Positions 44,743 to 53,713 of a DNA stretch of 64,000 nucleotides are shown here, piece by piece (the stretch's first letter is position 1; every line of letters starts with the position of its first letter). The notes beneath the pieces were generated by a model. That model worked only from the letters and a program-made list of their open reading frames with translations, was not told the DNA's origin and did no database searches. The position numbers were made by a program, and so were the translations under genes. This DNA comes from Arthrobacter sp. 260 (lineage in GTDB: Bacteria; Actinomycetota; Actinomycetes; Actinomycetales; Micrococcaceae), in NCBI RefSeq assembly GCF_013116745.1, contig NZ_JABFOE010000008.1:1-64000 (forward strand). Direction: 5' to 3'.

Positions 44743-46134
44743 GTGGGCGTGTGCGATGTCCCCATCATCTCGTCCGTGTGCGACGTGGCCGGCGAAGCCG
44801 CCGCCACCCTGGTCTCGGCACCGTTCGACTGGCTTGCCTCCGCGATGGGCGCCGCCGCGGGCTGGCTGTTCGAGGCCGTCTGGACGGTGTTCGACACCAC
44901 CACCCTCGTGGACGTCACCAGGCCGGAGTACGTGGCCGTCTACAACATCTTGTTCGGCATCGCCGTGTTCGTGATGCTGATCTTCTTCTGCCTCCAACTC
45001 ATCACCGGACTCATCCGCCGTGACCCCACCGCCCTCTCCCGCGCCGCCCTCGGACTCGCGAAATCCGTCCTCGGATCATTCGTGGTCATCACCCTGACCG
45101 CGTTGCTGTTGGAGATCGTCGATCAGCTCTGCATCGGGATCATCCAAGCCGCCGGCGAGACCACCGAGTCGATGGGCGACAAGATCACCCTGCTCGCCGC
45201 GGGCCTGGTCGGGATCAACATCGCCGCCCCCGGTGTCGGGGCGATCATCACGATCTTCCTCGCCGGCCTCGCCATCGCCGCCGCCGCGATCGTCTGGCTC
45301 TCCCTCCTCGTCCGCAAAGCACTCCTCCTGGTCGCGATCGTCCTCGCCCCTCTGGCGTTCTCCGGTGCGTCATGGGATGCCACGAAAGGGTGGATCAGCA
45401 AGTGGGCGATGTTCATCATCGCCCTGATCGTCTCCAAACTCGTCCTGGTCGTCATGTTCCTCGTCGCCATTACCCAAGTCAGCGCGCCGATCGATGCGGA
45501 CCTGTCCTCGGTCGCTGATCCGATCGCCGGGATCGTGCTGATGGCGATGGCCGCCTTCGCTCCCTACCTGACCTACAAGTTCCTGTCGTTTGTGGGCTTC
45601 GACATGTACCACGCGATCGGATCCGAGCAGGACGCGAAGAACTCCCTCAACCGGCCCATCCCCACACCATCCAAGCCGCAGGGCGGCGAGCCGAAGAAGG
45701 TCCTCGACGGCGACAACAACGGCGGCGGGGATGGGGGTGGGAAGAACCCGCCCCCACCGAAAAACCCGGCACCCCAGGCACCTGGTGGTGCTGCCGAATC
45801 GGGCGGAGGGAAGACCGCCGCCGCAGGCCGCAGCTCCGCCGGAGCCGGCGCAGGAACCGGAGCGAGTGCGGGTGCGGGTGCGGGTGCTGCGGCGGTAGGT
45901 CCGGCCGCAGCGACGGTGATCGGCGCAAAGGTCGCCAAGGACGTCGCCTCCGCCGGACCCAAAGCCGGTACCGCCCTCGGCGGCCAAGGCGAGACCGCCG
46001 CAGACTCCGCCTCCCAGACCGGCAGCACACCCCCGCCGGCACAGGCGCCCCCGCCGTCCACACCGGAACCCAGGACGCCGTCCGCGCCGAAGCAGACCCC
46101 CCCACCGGCGCCGAAACCGACCGGGAGGCAGTGA
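44743..46134 (+). CDS. TrbL/VirB6-like conjugal transfer channel protein
   Basis: The 463-residue protein has an N-terminal region with Cys residues (VCDVPIISSVCDVAGEAAAT), six to eight membrane helices to about residue 290, and a long low-complexity tail rich in Gly, Ala and Pro. The helical core and position fit the TrbL/VirB6 inner-membrane channel. I prefer GTG 44743, eight bases after AGGAG; a GTG at 44734 overlaps that Shine-Dalgarno. The Ala/Gly/Pro tail is usual for this family in actinobacteria. Confidence 0.82.
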   Translation: MGVCDVPIISSVCDVAGEAAATLVSAPFDWLASAMGAAAGWLFEAVWTVFDTTTLVDVTRPEYVAVYNILFGIAVFVMLIFFCLQLITGLIRRDPTALSRAALGLAKSVLGSFVVITLTALLLEIVDQLCIGIIQAAGETTESMGDKITLLAAGLVGINIAAPGVGAIITIFLAGLAIAAAAIVWLSLLVRKALLLVAIVLAPLAFSGASWDATKGWISKWAMFIIALIVSKLVLVVMFLVAITQVSAPIDADLSSVADPIAGIVLMAMAAFAPYLTYKFLSFVGFDMYHAIGSEQDAKNSLNRPIPTPSKPQGGEPKKVLDGDNNGGGDGGGKNPPPPKNPAPQAPGGAAESGGGKTAAAGRSSAGAGAGTGASAGAGAGAAAVGPAAATVIGAKVAKDVASAGPKAGTALGGQGETAADSASQTGSTPPPAQAPPPSTPEPRTPSAPKQTPPPAPKPTGRQ

Positions 46135-46138
46135 GCCC

Positions 46139-47605
46139 ATGACGACGAAAAATGAGCGCATGGCGTCCTTAGAGCTGGCGCCGGTGAAGTTCTCCCGCCT
46201 CACCCGCCGAGGAGTGCTCCTGGGCCTGTCACTGTCCCAGATCATCACCCTGGCGACCGGTGTCCTCTCGATCATTGCCGCGCTCTACGCCGGCGGCGGC
46301 ATCCTGCTCGCCTACACCGCACCCGTCTGGGTGCTCGCCGCCGCCCTGACCTGGACACCCATCGCAGGACGCCCCGCCATCGAATGGCTACCCGTCGCAT
46401 TCTGGTGGCTCTGGCGTTCCACCGGCGGGCAGCTCTTGTACCGGCGACGCGTGGTGACACCGCGGCCTGTCGGGACCCTCGCCCTGCCCGGCGATACAGC
46501 CCGGCTGCGTGAATACACCGACCCCGAAACCGGCGCCGGGATGATTCACGACCCCCACCAGCAGACCTTGACCGTGGTGTGCGAGGTCGCCCACCCCGCG
46601 TTCGTGCTGCTGGACCCGGGCGAGCAGGAACGCCGCGTCACCTCCTGGGGTCGCGTCCTGGCCACCGTGTGCCGCTCCGGCCGGATCGCGACCCTCCAGG
46701 TGCTGGAGCGCACGCTGCCGGACTCGGGTACCGGGCTCGCCGAATGGTGGGCCTCCCACGGGATCTCCGATGACTCCTGGGCCGCGACCACCTACGCCGA
46801 ACTCATCGACCGTGCCGGCCCCGCCGGGGAACGGCACGCCTCCACCCTGTCACTGTCACTGGACATGAAGAACGCCGCCCGGCAGATCAGAACCGCCGGC
46901 GGCGGCCTGCGCGGCGCCGCCGCCGTCCTGCGCCAAGAGATGTCCACCCTCACCTCAGCCCTCCGCTCCGCCGACCTCACCCCCTCCGGCTGGCTCACCC
47001 CCGGACAGATCGCCGTCATCCTCCGCAGCGCGTACGACCCAGCGATCGCAGCAACCTTGGAACGCCACGGTGAGCTGGGGCAGAACCTCGCAACCGCCGG
47101 CCCCGTCGCAGTCAACGAGTCCTGGGCAAGGCTACGTACCGACTCCGCCCACCACGCGACGCTGTGGATCAGCGAGTGGCCGCGATCGATGGTCTACCCC
47201 GGCTTTCTGTCCCCGGTGCTGCTGTCCACCGGCGTCCAACGCTCGTTCACGCTCCTGTGCACCCCGATGCGCTCCGACCAAGCCGCACGCGACATCAGGA
47301 AGAAGAAGGTCGAGCACATCAGCGACGCCGCCCAGCGGGCGAAGATCGGGCAGATCGAAGACGCCGCTCTCACCGCCGAATACCATGACGTCCTCCAGCA
47401 GGAAGCCGACGTGACCGCCGGCCACGGCGTGCTGCGCTACACCGGCCTCATCAGCGTCTCCGCCCCCACCATCGACGAGCTGGAAGCCGCCGTCGCCGCC
47501 ATCGAACAAGCCGCGATCCAAACTTCCTGCGAGACCAGGCTGCTCGTCGGTCAACAGGCCACCGCATTCACCGCTGCCGCGCTCCCGCTCTGCCGCCACA
47601 TCTGA
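46139..47605 (+). CDS. SCO6880-family type IV transfer protein
   Basis: The 488-residue protein has two membrane helices near residues 30-75 and a large cytoplasmic part (LREYTDPETGAGMIHDPHQQ, RSFTLLCTPMRSDQAARDIR). It belongs to the SCO6880 family, which precedes the VirB4 ATPase in many actinobacterial conjugative elements and corresponds to a VirB3/VirB4 N-terminal module. No Walker motif is present; the ATPase activity is in the protein encoded at 48532. Confidence 0.85.
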   Translation: MTTKNERMASLELAPVKFSRLTRRGVLLGLSLSQIITLATGVLSIIAALYAGGGILLAYTAPVWVLAAALTWTPIAGRPAIEWLPVAFWWLWRSTGGQLLYRRRVVTPRPVGTLALPGDTARLREYTDPETGAGMIHDPHQQTLTVVCEVAHPAFVLLDPGEQERRVTSWGRVLATVCRSGRIATLQVLERTLPDSGTGLAEWWASHGISDDSWAATTYAELIDRAGPAGERHASTLSLSLDMKNAARQIRTAGGGLRGAAAVLRQEMSTLTSALRSADLTPSGWLTPGQIAVILRSAYDPAIAATLERHGELGQNLATAGPVAVNESWARLRTDSAHHATLWISEWPRSMVYPGFLSPVLLSTGVQRSFTLLCTPMRSDQAARDIRKKKVEHISDAAQRAKIGQIEDAALTAEYHDVLQQEADVTAGHGVLRYTGLISVSAPTIDELEAAVAAIEQAAIQTSCETRLLVGQQATAFTAAALPLCRHI

Positions 47606-47695
47606 CAAGCCCGCTGGGCCCCGTTGTGTCGTTGCGCGCACCTGACCTGTGACCCCGAATCCGGGGACTCACTCGCGTTCCACGGGAGGCCGGTC

Positions 47696-48535
47696 ATGCC
47701 CACGTTCCACGATCCACTCGCCGATGCCGCCGAGGCATCAGAAGCGCTGCGCGGCCTGGCCCACGCGAGCCGGACCTTCGACAATCCCGCCGACACGTAC
47801 GCCGTGTTCGGTGATATGACCGCCGTGGTGCGGTCGCTTCGGCAGGTGCTCGACCAGCTCGCGAACGCACATCTGACCTACCGTGACCGTGCCCACGACG
47901 ATCACGGTGACCACCCCGCCGGGGCGGACAGTGCCCTGACCGCAGCGGACGAGTTGCACCAGGCCGGCACCCTGCTGGATCAGGTGCATGACCGGCTCGA
48001 TGCGGCGTTCGGTCATTCGGGCAGGATCGCCTGGCACCCGGAACCCGACCTTACAGAAGAGCCACTGAGTGAGACTGCCGCGCGGCGATGGGTCTCTGTG
48101 GTGTTCCTCCAAGGCGAGGATGCTGACGAGGTACTCGATCTGATCGACCGCGACGGCACGGCCACGGCGATCGAGCACTTGAAGGGTTTCGACTACGGGG
48201 ACGAGACCACCGCCGCCGCGTTGGAGAACGGGTACGTCTACGACGAGCCCCCGGCGGGACCCCTCGACCACGTGGTGGTCGAGGGCGATTACACCCTCAC
48301 GTCGAACGCGGCGATGGGGCACGTGAGCCTGCTGCGCGTCCACCTGGTCCCGCCCGACCCGTCTCTGACCGGCGCGACCACGGCGCCCAGCCGCGAGGCC
48401 ACCAACCCCCTCCCCGCCGCGGATCGAAAGTTACCCCTGCCGCAGTCGGGGCAGACATCGCCGGGGGCGGAGAAGGACTGGTTCGCCGGTCCTGCCCGCT
48501 CGACCACATCTGTTGGGCGGGGGCTGTCGCTGTGA
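47696..48535 (+). CDS. Hypothetical transfer-operon protein
   Basis: The 279-residue soluble protein starts with a helical domain (PLADAAEASEALRGLAHASR, then VVRSLRQVLDQLANAHLTYR). A region that could bind a partner follows (EEPLSETAARRWVSVVFLQG, EVLDLIDRDGTATAIEHLKG), ending with a Pro/Ser-rich tail (EKDWFAGPARSTTSVGRGLS). No known domain. The same kind of DWFA-SRSSSVRGLG ending is seen in the primase at 38394, a shared short tail of unknown meaning. Confidence 0.65.
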   Translation: MPTFHDPLADAAEASEALRGLAHASRTFDNPADTYAVFGDMTAVVRSLRQVLDQLANAHLTYRDRAHDDHGDHPAGADSALTAADELHQAGTLLDQVHDRLDAAFGHSGRIAWHPEPDLTEEPLSETAARRWVSVVFLQGEDADEVLDLIDRDGTATAIEHLKGFDYGDETTAAALENGYVYDEPPAGPLDHVVVEGDYTLTSNAAMGHVSLLRVHLVPPDPSLTGATTAPSREATNPLPAADRKLPLPQSGQTSPGAEKDWFAGPARSTTSVGRGLSL

Positions 48536-50013
48536 CCGAGAGCGAGCGGCTGCACACCTCCGTGCTGGTCGCGCCGGCCTCCGAGCGCCGGCGGCTCCGC
48601 AAGCAGCGCCTGCAGGCCGCCGCCCGCCTCCGAGCCGAACAACGGCGCACCGACAACGCCGCAGCGCGGGCAAAGGCTGATGCCGAGCGCGCCGAACGAC
48701 GCGCCACCACCTATCTGCCGGCCGCGGGTGAACCCGGACCGGCAGCGCTGCGCACCCCCGGCAGGTTCCGGCTACCTCGGCATCAGGACACCTCTGCCAC
48801 GTTAGCGGGGGCGTATCCGTTCGTCGCCGAAGGAGGACTCGGCGCCGACGGGGTATTCGTCGGCCAAGACCTCTACTCCGGCGGCTCGTTCGTGTACGAC
48901 CCCTGGGTGCTCTACGCCCGCGGGATCATCACCGCACCGAACGTCGTCCTGGCCGGGATCGTCGGCTCTGGCAAGTCGTCCCTGGCGAAGTCGCTCTACA
49001 CGCGCAGTCTTCCGTTCGGGCGGCGGGTCTACGTCCCGGGTGATCCGAAGGGTGAGCACACGGCGGTCGCGAAGGCGGTCGGTGGGAGGGCGATCGTCCT
49101 CGGCCACGGACTCAACACACGTCTGAACCCGCTTGACGAGGGCCACCGGCCCTCCGGTCTGTCGAATGAACAGTGGGCGATCACGGTCGGGTCCCGCCGC
49201 CGTGACCTCATCGGGTCACTGGCTGAGACGGTCCTGACTCGGGGGTTGACGCCATTGGAGCACACCGCGATCGACCTTGCCCTGACCGAGACGGTGCGGG
49301 AGAACACCGTGCCGATCCTGCCGATGGTCGTCGACCGCATCCTCAACCCGAACGCGGGCGCCGACGACCGGTTGGCCGAAGACGGACGGCTCGTCGGCCA
49401 TGCCCTGCGCCGCCTGGTCGCCGGCGACCTCGCCGGACTGTTCGATGGCCCGTCCACGGTGACGTTCGACCCGTCCCTGCCGATGATCAGCCTGGACCTG
49501 TCCCGCGTCACCGAGAACAGCACCCTGATCTCGGTGCTGATGACGTGCTCCAGCGCATGGATGGAATCCGCGTTGTTGGACCCCAACGGTGGGCAACGGT
49601 GGGTGATCTATGACGAGGCGTGGCGGCTCATGTCCCACCCGGCACTACTGCGACGGATGGACGCTCACTGGCGGCTGGCGCGGCATTACGGGATCGCGAA
49701 CATGCTGATCTTCCACAAGCTCTCCGACCTCGACAACGTTGGCGACGCCGGTTCCGCCATGCGATCCCTGGCGAACTCGCTACTGGCCAATGCCGAGACC
49801 AGGATCGTGTACCGACAGGAATCCGATCAGCTCGGCCCCACCGCCCAGGCCCTCGGGCTCACCGGCACCGAACAAAAACTTCTCCCCTCGCTGGGTGTCG
49901 GGCAAGGACTATGGCGGATCAAGGACAGGGCCTTCGTGACCCAACACCAACTGCATCCCGCTGAACTGGACCTGTTCGACACCAGCTCCAGGCTCATTCA
50001 GGGGGTGAAGTGA
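48532..50013 (+). CDS. VirB4-type conjugation ATPase
   Basis: Cytoplasmic ATPase that powers assembly and substrate transfer. The 493-residue protein begins with a long charged coiled coil (residues 15-60). A TraC/VirB4 ATPase domain with Walker A GIVGSGKSS at residues 142-150, Walker B RWVIYDEAWRLMSHP and a conserved Arg-rich segment (MDAHWRLARHYGIANMLIFH) follows. It lacks the N-terminal part of long VirB4 proteins; the SCO6880-type protein probably supplies it. The GTG start overlaps the previous stop. Confidence 0.88.
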   Translation: MTESERLHTSVLVAPASERRRLRKQRLQAAARLRAEQRRTDNAAARAKADAERAERRATTYLPAAGEPGPAALRTPGRFRLPRHQDTSATLAGAYPFVAEGGLGADGVFVGQDLYSGGSFVYDPWVLYARGIITAPNVVLAGIVGSGKSSLAKSLYTRSLPFGRRVYVPGDPKGEHTAVAKAVGGRAIVLGHGLNTRLNPLDEGHRPSGLSNEQWAITVGSRRRDLIGSLAETVLTRGLTPLEHTAIDLALTETVRENTVPILPMVVDRILNPNAGADDRLAEDGRLVGHALRRLVAGDLAGLFDGPSTVTFDPSLPMISLDLSRVTENSTLISVLMTCSSAWMESALLDPNGGQRWVIYDEAWRLMSHPALLRRMDAHWRLARHYGIANMLIFHKLSDLDNVGDAGSAMRSLANSLLANAETRIVYRQESDQLGPTAQALGLTGTEQKLLPSLGVGQGLWRIKDRAFVTQHQLHPAELDLFDTSSRLIQGVK

Positions 50014-50573
50014 TGAACCGCAAACGCCCACGCCGCTCGACCTGGCGGGAACCCGCGCAGACCCCGATCATGCTGCCGCACGCAGTCGTCACCGTCGCTG
50101 AGGCCGGGGTACTGGACGTCACTGTGGACGGGAGTCCCTTCCTTCCACCGGCCGATGGACAGGCTTGGACGCGGAGGTCCTTCGGAGTCCTGCTGGATGC
50201 CATCACCGAGGACCGGACAACCGCGGTGCGCATCGAAGTCCGTGAGACCGACGGGAGCGTGTTCACCGACATCATCCACTCCGGCCGACGCACCCCGCCC
50301 AAGCCGCCCGAGGCCGACCCGGAGAAGCAACGCGGCAAGCACGACACGAAGGCGCGCACGCCGGAACTGGTCGAGGTGACCGGGGACGGGTTCGTGCCCG
50401 GTGAGGACGTCGCCGTCGCGGTCATCGTCTCCCACACCGATGCCACCGGCACCGGCCATGCCCGCACCCTCCTCGACAAGACCCAAATCTCCCCCCTGCT
50501 GCGTGACGGCACCCGTGAGGTGGTGCTGCTCGGGCGCATCTCCGGCACCGTCCATGTCCGGCGGCTGCCGTGA
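50013..50573 (+). CDS. Hypothetical protein between VirB4 and VirD4
   Basis: The 186-residue protein has a beta-rich N-terminal half (ITEDRTTAVRIEVRETDGSV near the middle) and a charged linker (PPKPPEADPEKQRGKHDTKA). A second beta-rich part follows (DVAVAVIVSHTDATGTGHAR). No domain recognised. The start sits at the VirB4 stop, and the stop overlaps the VirD4 start, so it is firmly within the operon. It may be a coupling-protein accessory. Confidence 0.65.
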   Translation: MNRKRPRRSTWREPAQTPIMLPHAVVTVAEAGVLDVTVDGSPFLPPADGQAWTRRSFGVLLDAITEDRTTAVRIEVRETDGSVFTDIIHSGRRTPPKPPEADPEKQRGKHDTKARTPELVEVTGDGFVPGEDVAVAVIVSHTDATGTGHARTLLDKTQISPLLRDGTREVVLLGRISGTVHVRRLP

Positions 50574-52357
50574 ACGCGCCCCAGCAGCGCCAGGCAGGTT
50601 CCTTCGGCGACGAGCTGACCAACGCCGCCCTCATCGGACTGGTCGGGATGTTCGGCGTCGCACTCATCCTCCGCGCCGCAGGAAGCGTGGCTGCGTTCCT
50701 CACCGGCACACCCCAACCCTCCGCCGGCCCCGCCTCCGGACTCGCGGTCCTGCTCAACCCGGACGACCCCGCCACAGCGCTCGACGCCCACGGCCTCAGC
50801 CCGGTCGCGTACTGGATCGTCACCGCGATCCTGCTCGCCGGCCTCACCGCCGCAGGGGCCTGGGTGTGGGTCGGGCTGTGCCGCTACTCCCGCAAGGTCG
50901 ACACGGACCCGCGACGCCTGGCCGGCACCGCCACCGCCCACGAGGTAAACCAGAGCGCCTCAGCCAAAGCGCTGCTGCGCCGAGCCGCGACTCTCCGTCC
51001 ATCCCTCGACTGCCCGGCCCCTGGTGATGTGGGCTACCGGATCGGCACCTCCAAGGGCCAGGACGTGTGGGCGAGTGTAGAGGATTCAATCCTGCTCATC
51101 GGACCCCCACGGTCTGGCAAAGGCCTCCACGTGGTCATCAACGCCATCCTCGATGCGCCCGGGGCCGTCGTCACCACCAGCACCCGCCCAGACAACCTCA
51201 CCGCCACCCTCCGCGCCCGGGAGCGTGACGGACGCCCGGTGGCCCTGTTCGACCCCCAGCACCTCACCGACGGCATCCCCGCAGGCATGCGCTGGTCACC
51301 GATCCGCGGCTGTGAGGACCCGCTGACCGCGATGATCCGCGCCACCGGGCTCGCAGCCGGCACCGGACTCTCGGCCGGCGGAGTGGAATCCGGCGGATTC
51401 TGGGAAGGCAAAACCCGCACCGCCCTCCAAGCACTCCTGCATGCCGCAGCCCTCGACCACCGGCCACCGTCCGAGCTATTCCGCTGGACCCTCGACCCCA
51501 CCGCTGCCGCCGAGGCCGCCGCGATCCTCACCAACAGCGCTCAGGCGGCCACCGGGTGGGCGGACTCACTCGGCGCGATGATCGACTCCGACCCCAAGAC
51601 CCGCGACAGCATCTGGCAGGGCGTCGCCCTCGCCCTCGGAGCCCTCGCCGACCCCCGCGTCCTCGACGCCGTCTCACCCGGACCCGGCGAAGCGTTCGAC
51701 CCCGAAACCTTCATCCAAGAACGCGGCACCCTCTACCTCCTCGCCACCGGCGCCGGAGCCGGCGCATCCGCCGCGCTGGTGGCCGCGTTCGTCGAAGACC
51801 TCATCGAGACCGCCCGGCGTCTGGCCGCCCGCTCGCCCGGTGCCCGGCTCGACCCGCCCCTGCTGCTCGCCCTGGACGAGATCGGAAACCTCGCACCCCT
51901 CCCGTCCCTGCCGACGCTGATGGCTGAGGGCGGCGGCACCGGGATCACCACGCTGCCCGTCCTCCAGTCACTGGCCCAAGCACGGGACAAGTGGTCAGAC
52001 AACGCCGCCGGCGCGATCTGGGACGCCAGCATCGTCAAGGTCATCCTCGGCGGCGCCTCCAACTCCCGCGACCTCCAAGACCTCTCCACGCTCATGGGCG
52101 AGCGCGACGAGTACACCGACAGTGTGACCCTCGGCGACCACGGCACCCGCTCCAACCAACGCTCCATCCGCCGCGTCCCAATCCTCCCACCCGACCGGAT
52201 CAGAACACTGCCGTTCGGCACCGGCGTCACCCTGCTGCGCTCCGCGCCACCGATCATCACCGACCTGCGCGCCTGGCCCTCGCGCCCTGACGCCACGCAG
52301 CTCAAAGAAGACCGCGCCGAGATCGAAGCGCGGCTGGAACGTCCAGTCGATTCCTGA
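50570..52357 (+). CDS. VirD4/TraG-type coupling ATPase
   Basis: Coupling protein that brings DNA to the transfer channel. The 595-residue protein has two N-terminal membrane helices (near residues 20-45 and 80-105), Walker A GPPRSGKG at residues 178-185, Walker B LLLALDEIGNL near 430 and the TraM-recognition region (LPVLQSLAQARDKW). All motifs are intact. A GTGA overlap precedes it. Its presence without a relaxase in the window is notable. Confidence 0.9.
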   Translation: MNAPQQRQAGSFGDELTNAALIGLVGMFGVALILRAAGSVAAFLTGTPQPSAGPASGLAVLLNPDDPATALDAHGLSPVAYWIVTAILLAGLTAAGAWVWVGLCRYSRKVDTDPRRLAGTATAHEVNQSASAKALLRRAATLRPSLDCPAPGDVGYRIGTSKGQDVWASVEDSILLIGPPRSGKGLHVVINAILDAPGAVVTTSTRPDNLTATLRARERDGRPVALFDPQHLTDGIPAGMRWSPIRGCEDPLTAMIRATGLAAGTGLSAGGVESGGFWEGKTRTALQALLHAAALDHRPPSELFRWTLDPTAAAEAAAILTNSAQAATGWADSLGAMIDSDPKTRDSIWQGVALALGALADPRVLDAVSPGPGEAFDPETFIQERGTLYLLATGAGAGASAALVAAFVEDLIETARRLAARSPGARLDPPLLLALDEIGNLAPLPSLPTLMAEGGGTGITTLPVLQSLAQARDKWSDNAAGAIWDASIVKVILGGASNSRDLQDLSTLMGERDEYTDSVTLGDHGTRSNQRSIRRVPILPPDRIRTLPFGTGVTLLRSAPPIITDLRAWPSRPDATQLKEDRAEIEARLERPVDS

Positions 52358-52443
52358 CCAAAGCCCGTGGGCTTCGCTGTGCACCTCTCTCATACGAGCG
52401 ACCCCGCACGGGCGGTCGCCACGAATGTCAGGAGGAGAGCCAG

Positions 52444-52920
52444 ATGGTTATCCACACTCAGCAGTCCGTCTCAGGTTTCATTGCGTCCGATCCGCAGCTC
52501 AACTACACATCCAAGGGTGAGCCGAGGTTTTACGCGCGGATCGGACAGGAGCACTTCCGCCGGGAGGGCGACGGGACCTTCACTCGACTGGAGCCAACGT
52601 TCCACGACCTCGTAGCCTTCCGCGCCACCGCCGAGCGAGCCCACGAGCGGTTCGCCAAGGGCGACAACTTCGTCGCCGAGGGTTACATCCACCCCTACAA
52701 GACGGAGCGCGACGGGCAGAGCACCGACGTCGAGGAGTTCGTCGCCAAGAAGATCGGTCACGACCTCGCCCGCACCACCTACGAGGTGGACCGCACACGA
52801 CGCACCCAAGCCATCGTCGAACAGGACACCCCTACCCGAAAGCCCGTCGATCGGTCCGCGCCTGAACACGTGAGCGCACACCGGCCGTCGCCGAGCAGCG
52901 AGCCAGCGATCGGGATGTGA
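52444..52920 (+). CDS. ssb: Single-stranded DNA-binding protein
   Basis: The 158-residue OB-fold protein (SVSGFIASDPQLNYTSKGEP, RFYARIGQEHF, FHDLVAFRATAERAHERFAK, NFVAEGYIHPY) is of the divergent kind found on conjugative elements. The usual acidic C-terminal DDDIPF tip is missing; it ends SSEPAIGM. It should coat transferred DNA. An AGGAGGAG Shine-Dalgarno precedes the ATG. The 86-base gap before it holds a GC hairpin and GTGCACCT at 52379-52386. Confidence 0.85.
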   Translation: MVIHTQQSVSGFIASDPQLNYTSKGEPRFYARIGQEHFRREGDGTFTRLEPTFHDLVAFRATAERAHERFAKGDNFVAEGYIHPYKTERDGQSTDVEEFVAKKIGHDLARTTYEVDRTRRTQAIVEQDTPTRKPVDRSAPEHVSAHRPSPSSEPAIGM

Positions 52921-52931
52921 GGAGCCCGGTC

Positions 52932-53516
52932 ATGGACACCACCGATGACGTTCCCGACTTCGACGAGCCAGAGCCGCAGCAGCTTGATGAGGACGACGAC
53001 GACGAGCGCCCACAGGTAGACACCGGCCTGATCGCCGAACCACCACACCCGGTCAACTGGAATCTGCTCACCGACGAGGAGGCCGAGGAGGAGTGGGCCG
53101 AACTGGACCGGTGGGTGAGCTGGCTCCGCCACACCTACGGCCTGCCCGCCGCCGTGGTGCCGCCGTTCTGGCACCACCATCAGGAGCTGGTGTGGGAGCT
53201 GTCTGCGCTGCACATCCACTGGCTGTGCGCCTACGACCCCGACCAGAACGGGTCCGCGCCCAGCGGCTGGCACCGCGACTTCGCCGACACCCGCAACCGG
53301 CTCCGCGAATGGGTCGCCGCTTCCGGCACCCGGCTGGACCGTGACCGCCCAACCCGGCAGACCTCCTGGCCCGGCGAGCAACCGGCCGAACCGGTCGAAG
53401 AAACCCTGATCGCGGACCGGGACTCGGAGTTCGTGGAGTTCGTCAGGGCAGATGTCGCACGGCGCCAGCAGGTCGAGGAGGAGTTCTACGCCACGCTTGC
53501 CAGGGACAACCGATGA
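52932..53516 (+). CDS. DUF4913 protein
   Basis: The 194-residue protein has an acidic N-terminus (DFDEPEPQQLDEDDDDERP) and the DUF4913 domain (WAELDRWVSWLRHTYGLPAA, then VPPFWHHHQELVWELSALHI). The family is common on actinobacterial mobile elements and has no known activity. ATG 52932 follows AGGAG by eight bases. It overlaps the next small gene as ATGA. Confidence 0.78.
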   Translation: MDTTDDVPDFDEPEPQQLDEDDDDERPQVDTGLIAEPPHPVNWNLLTDEEAEEEWAELDRWVSWLRHTYGLPAAVVPPFWHHHQELVWELSALHIHWLCAYDPDQNGSAPSGWHRDFADTRNRLREWVAASGTRLDRDRPTRQTSWPGEQPAEPVEETLIADRDSEFVEFVRADVARRQQVEEEFYATLARDNR

Positions 53517-53713
53517 GCTGCGAACCGGGCTGTCCGCCCGTCGACGAGGTTGCCCAGGTCGTCTCCGAGCCCTCGTATGGCGCGTTCGCGGCCGGGTGGT
53601 GCGCCGGCACTCACCGGCGCGCCACCCAACCCGCATCACAGGACGTGATCGAGCAGATCGCGACGATGCTCGACGCCGCGCTCGTGACCGATGCCCTCAC
53701 CCGACCGGAATGA
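53513..53713 (+). CDS. Small hypothetical protein at the end of the transfer operon
   Basis: The 66-residue protein (SCEPGCPPVDEVAQVVSEPS, then SQDVIEQIATMLDAALVTDA) contains two N-terminal cysteines. It overlaps the DUF4913 gene by four bases, and its stop overlaps the convergent integrase gene by 17 bases. No family recognised. It is the last gene of the plus-strand operon. Confidence 0.5.
   Translation: MSCEPGCPPVDEVAQVVSEPSYGAFAAGWCAGTHRRATQPASQDVIEQIATMLDAALVTDALTRPE

Noticed and set aside
45700-46130. Low-complexity Gly/Ala/Pro-coding stretch considered as a separate repeat element
   Set aside because: It is the in-frame tail of the TrbL-like protein; such tails are usual in this family.
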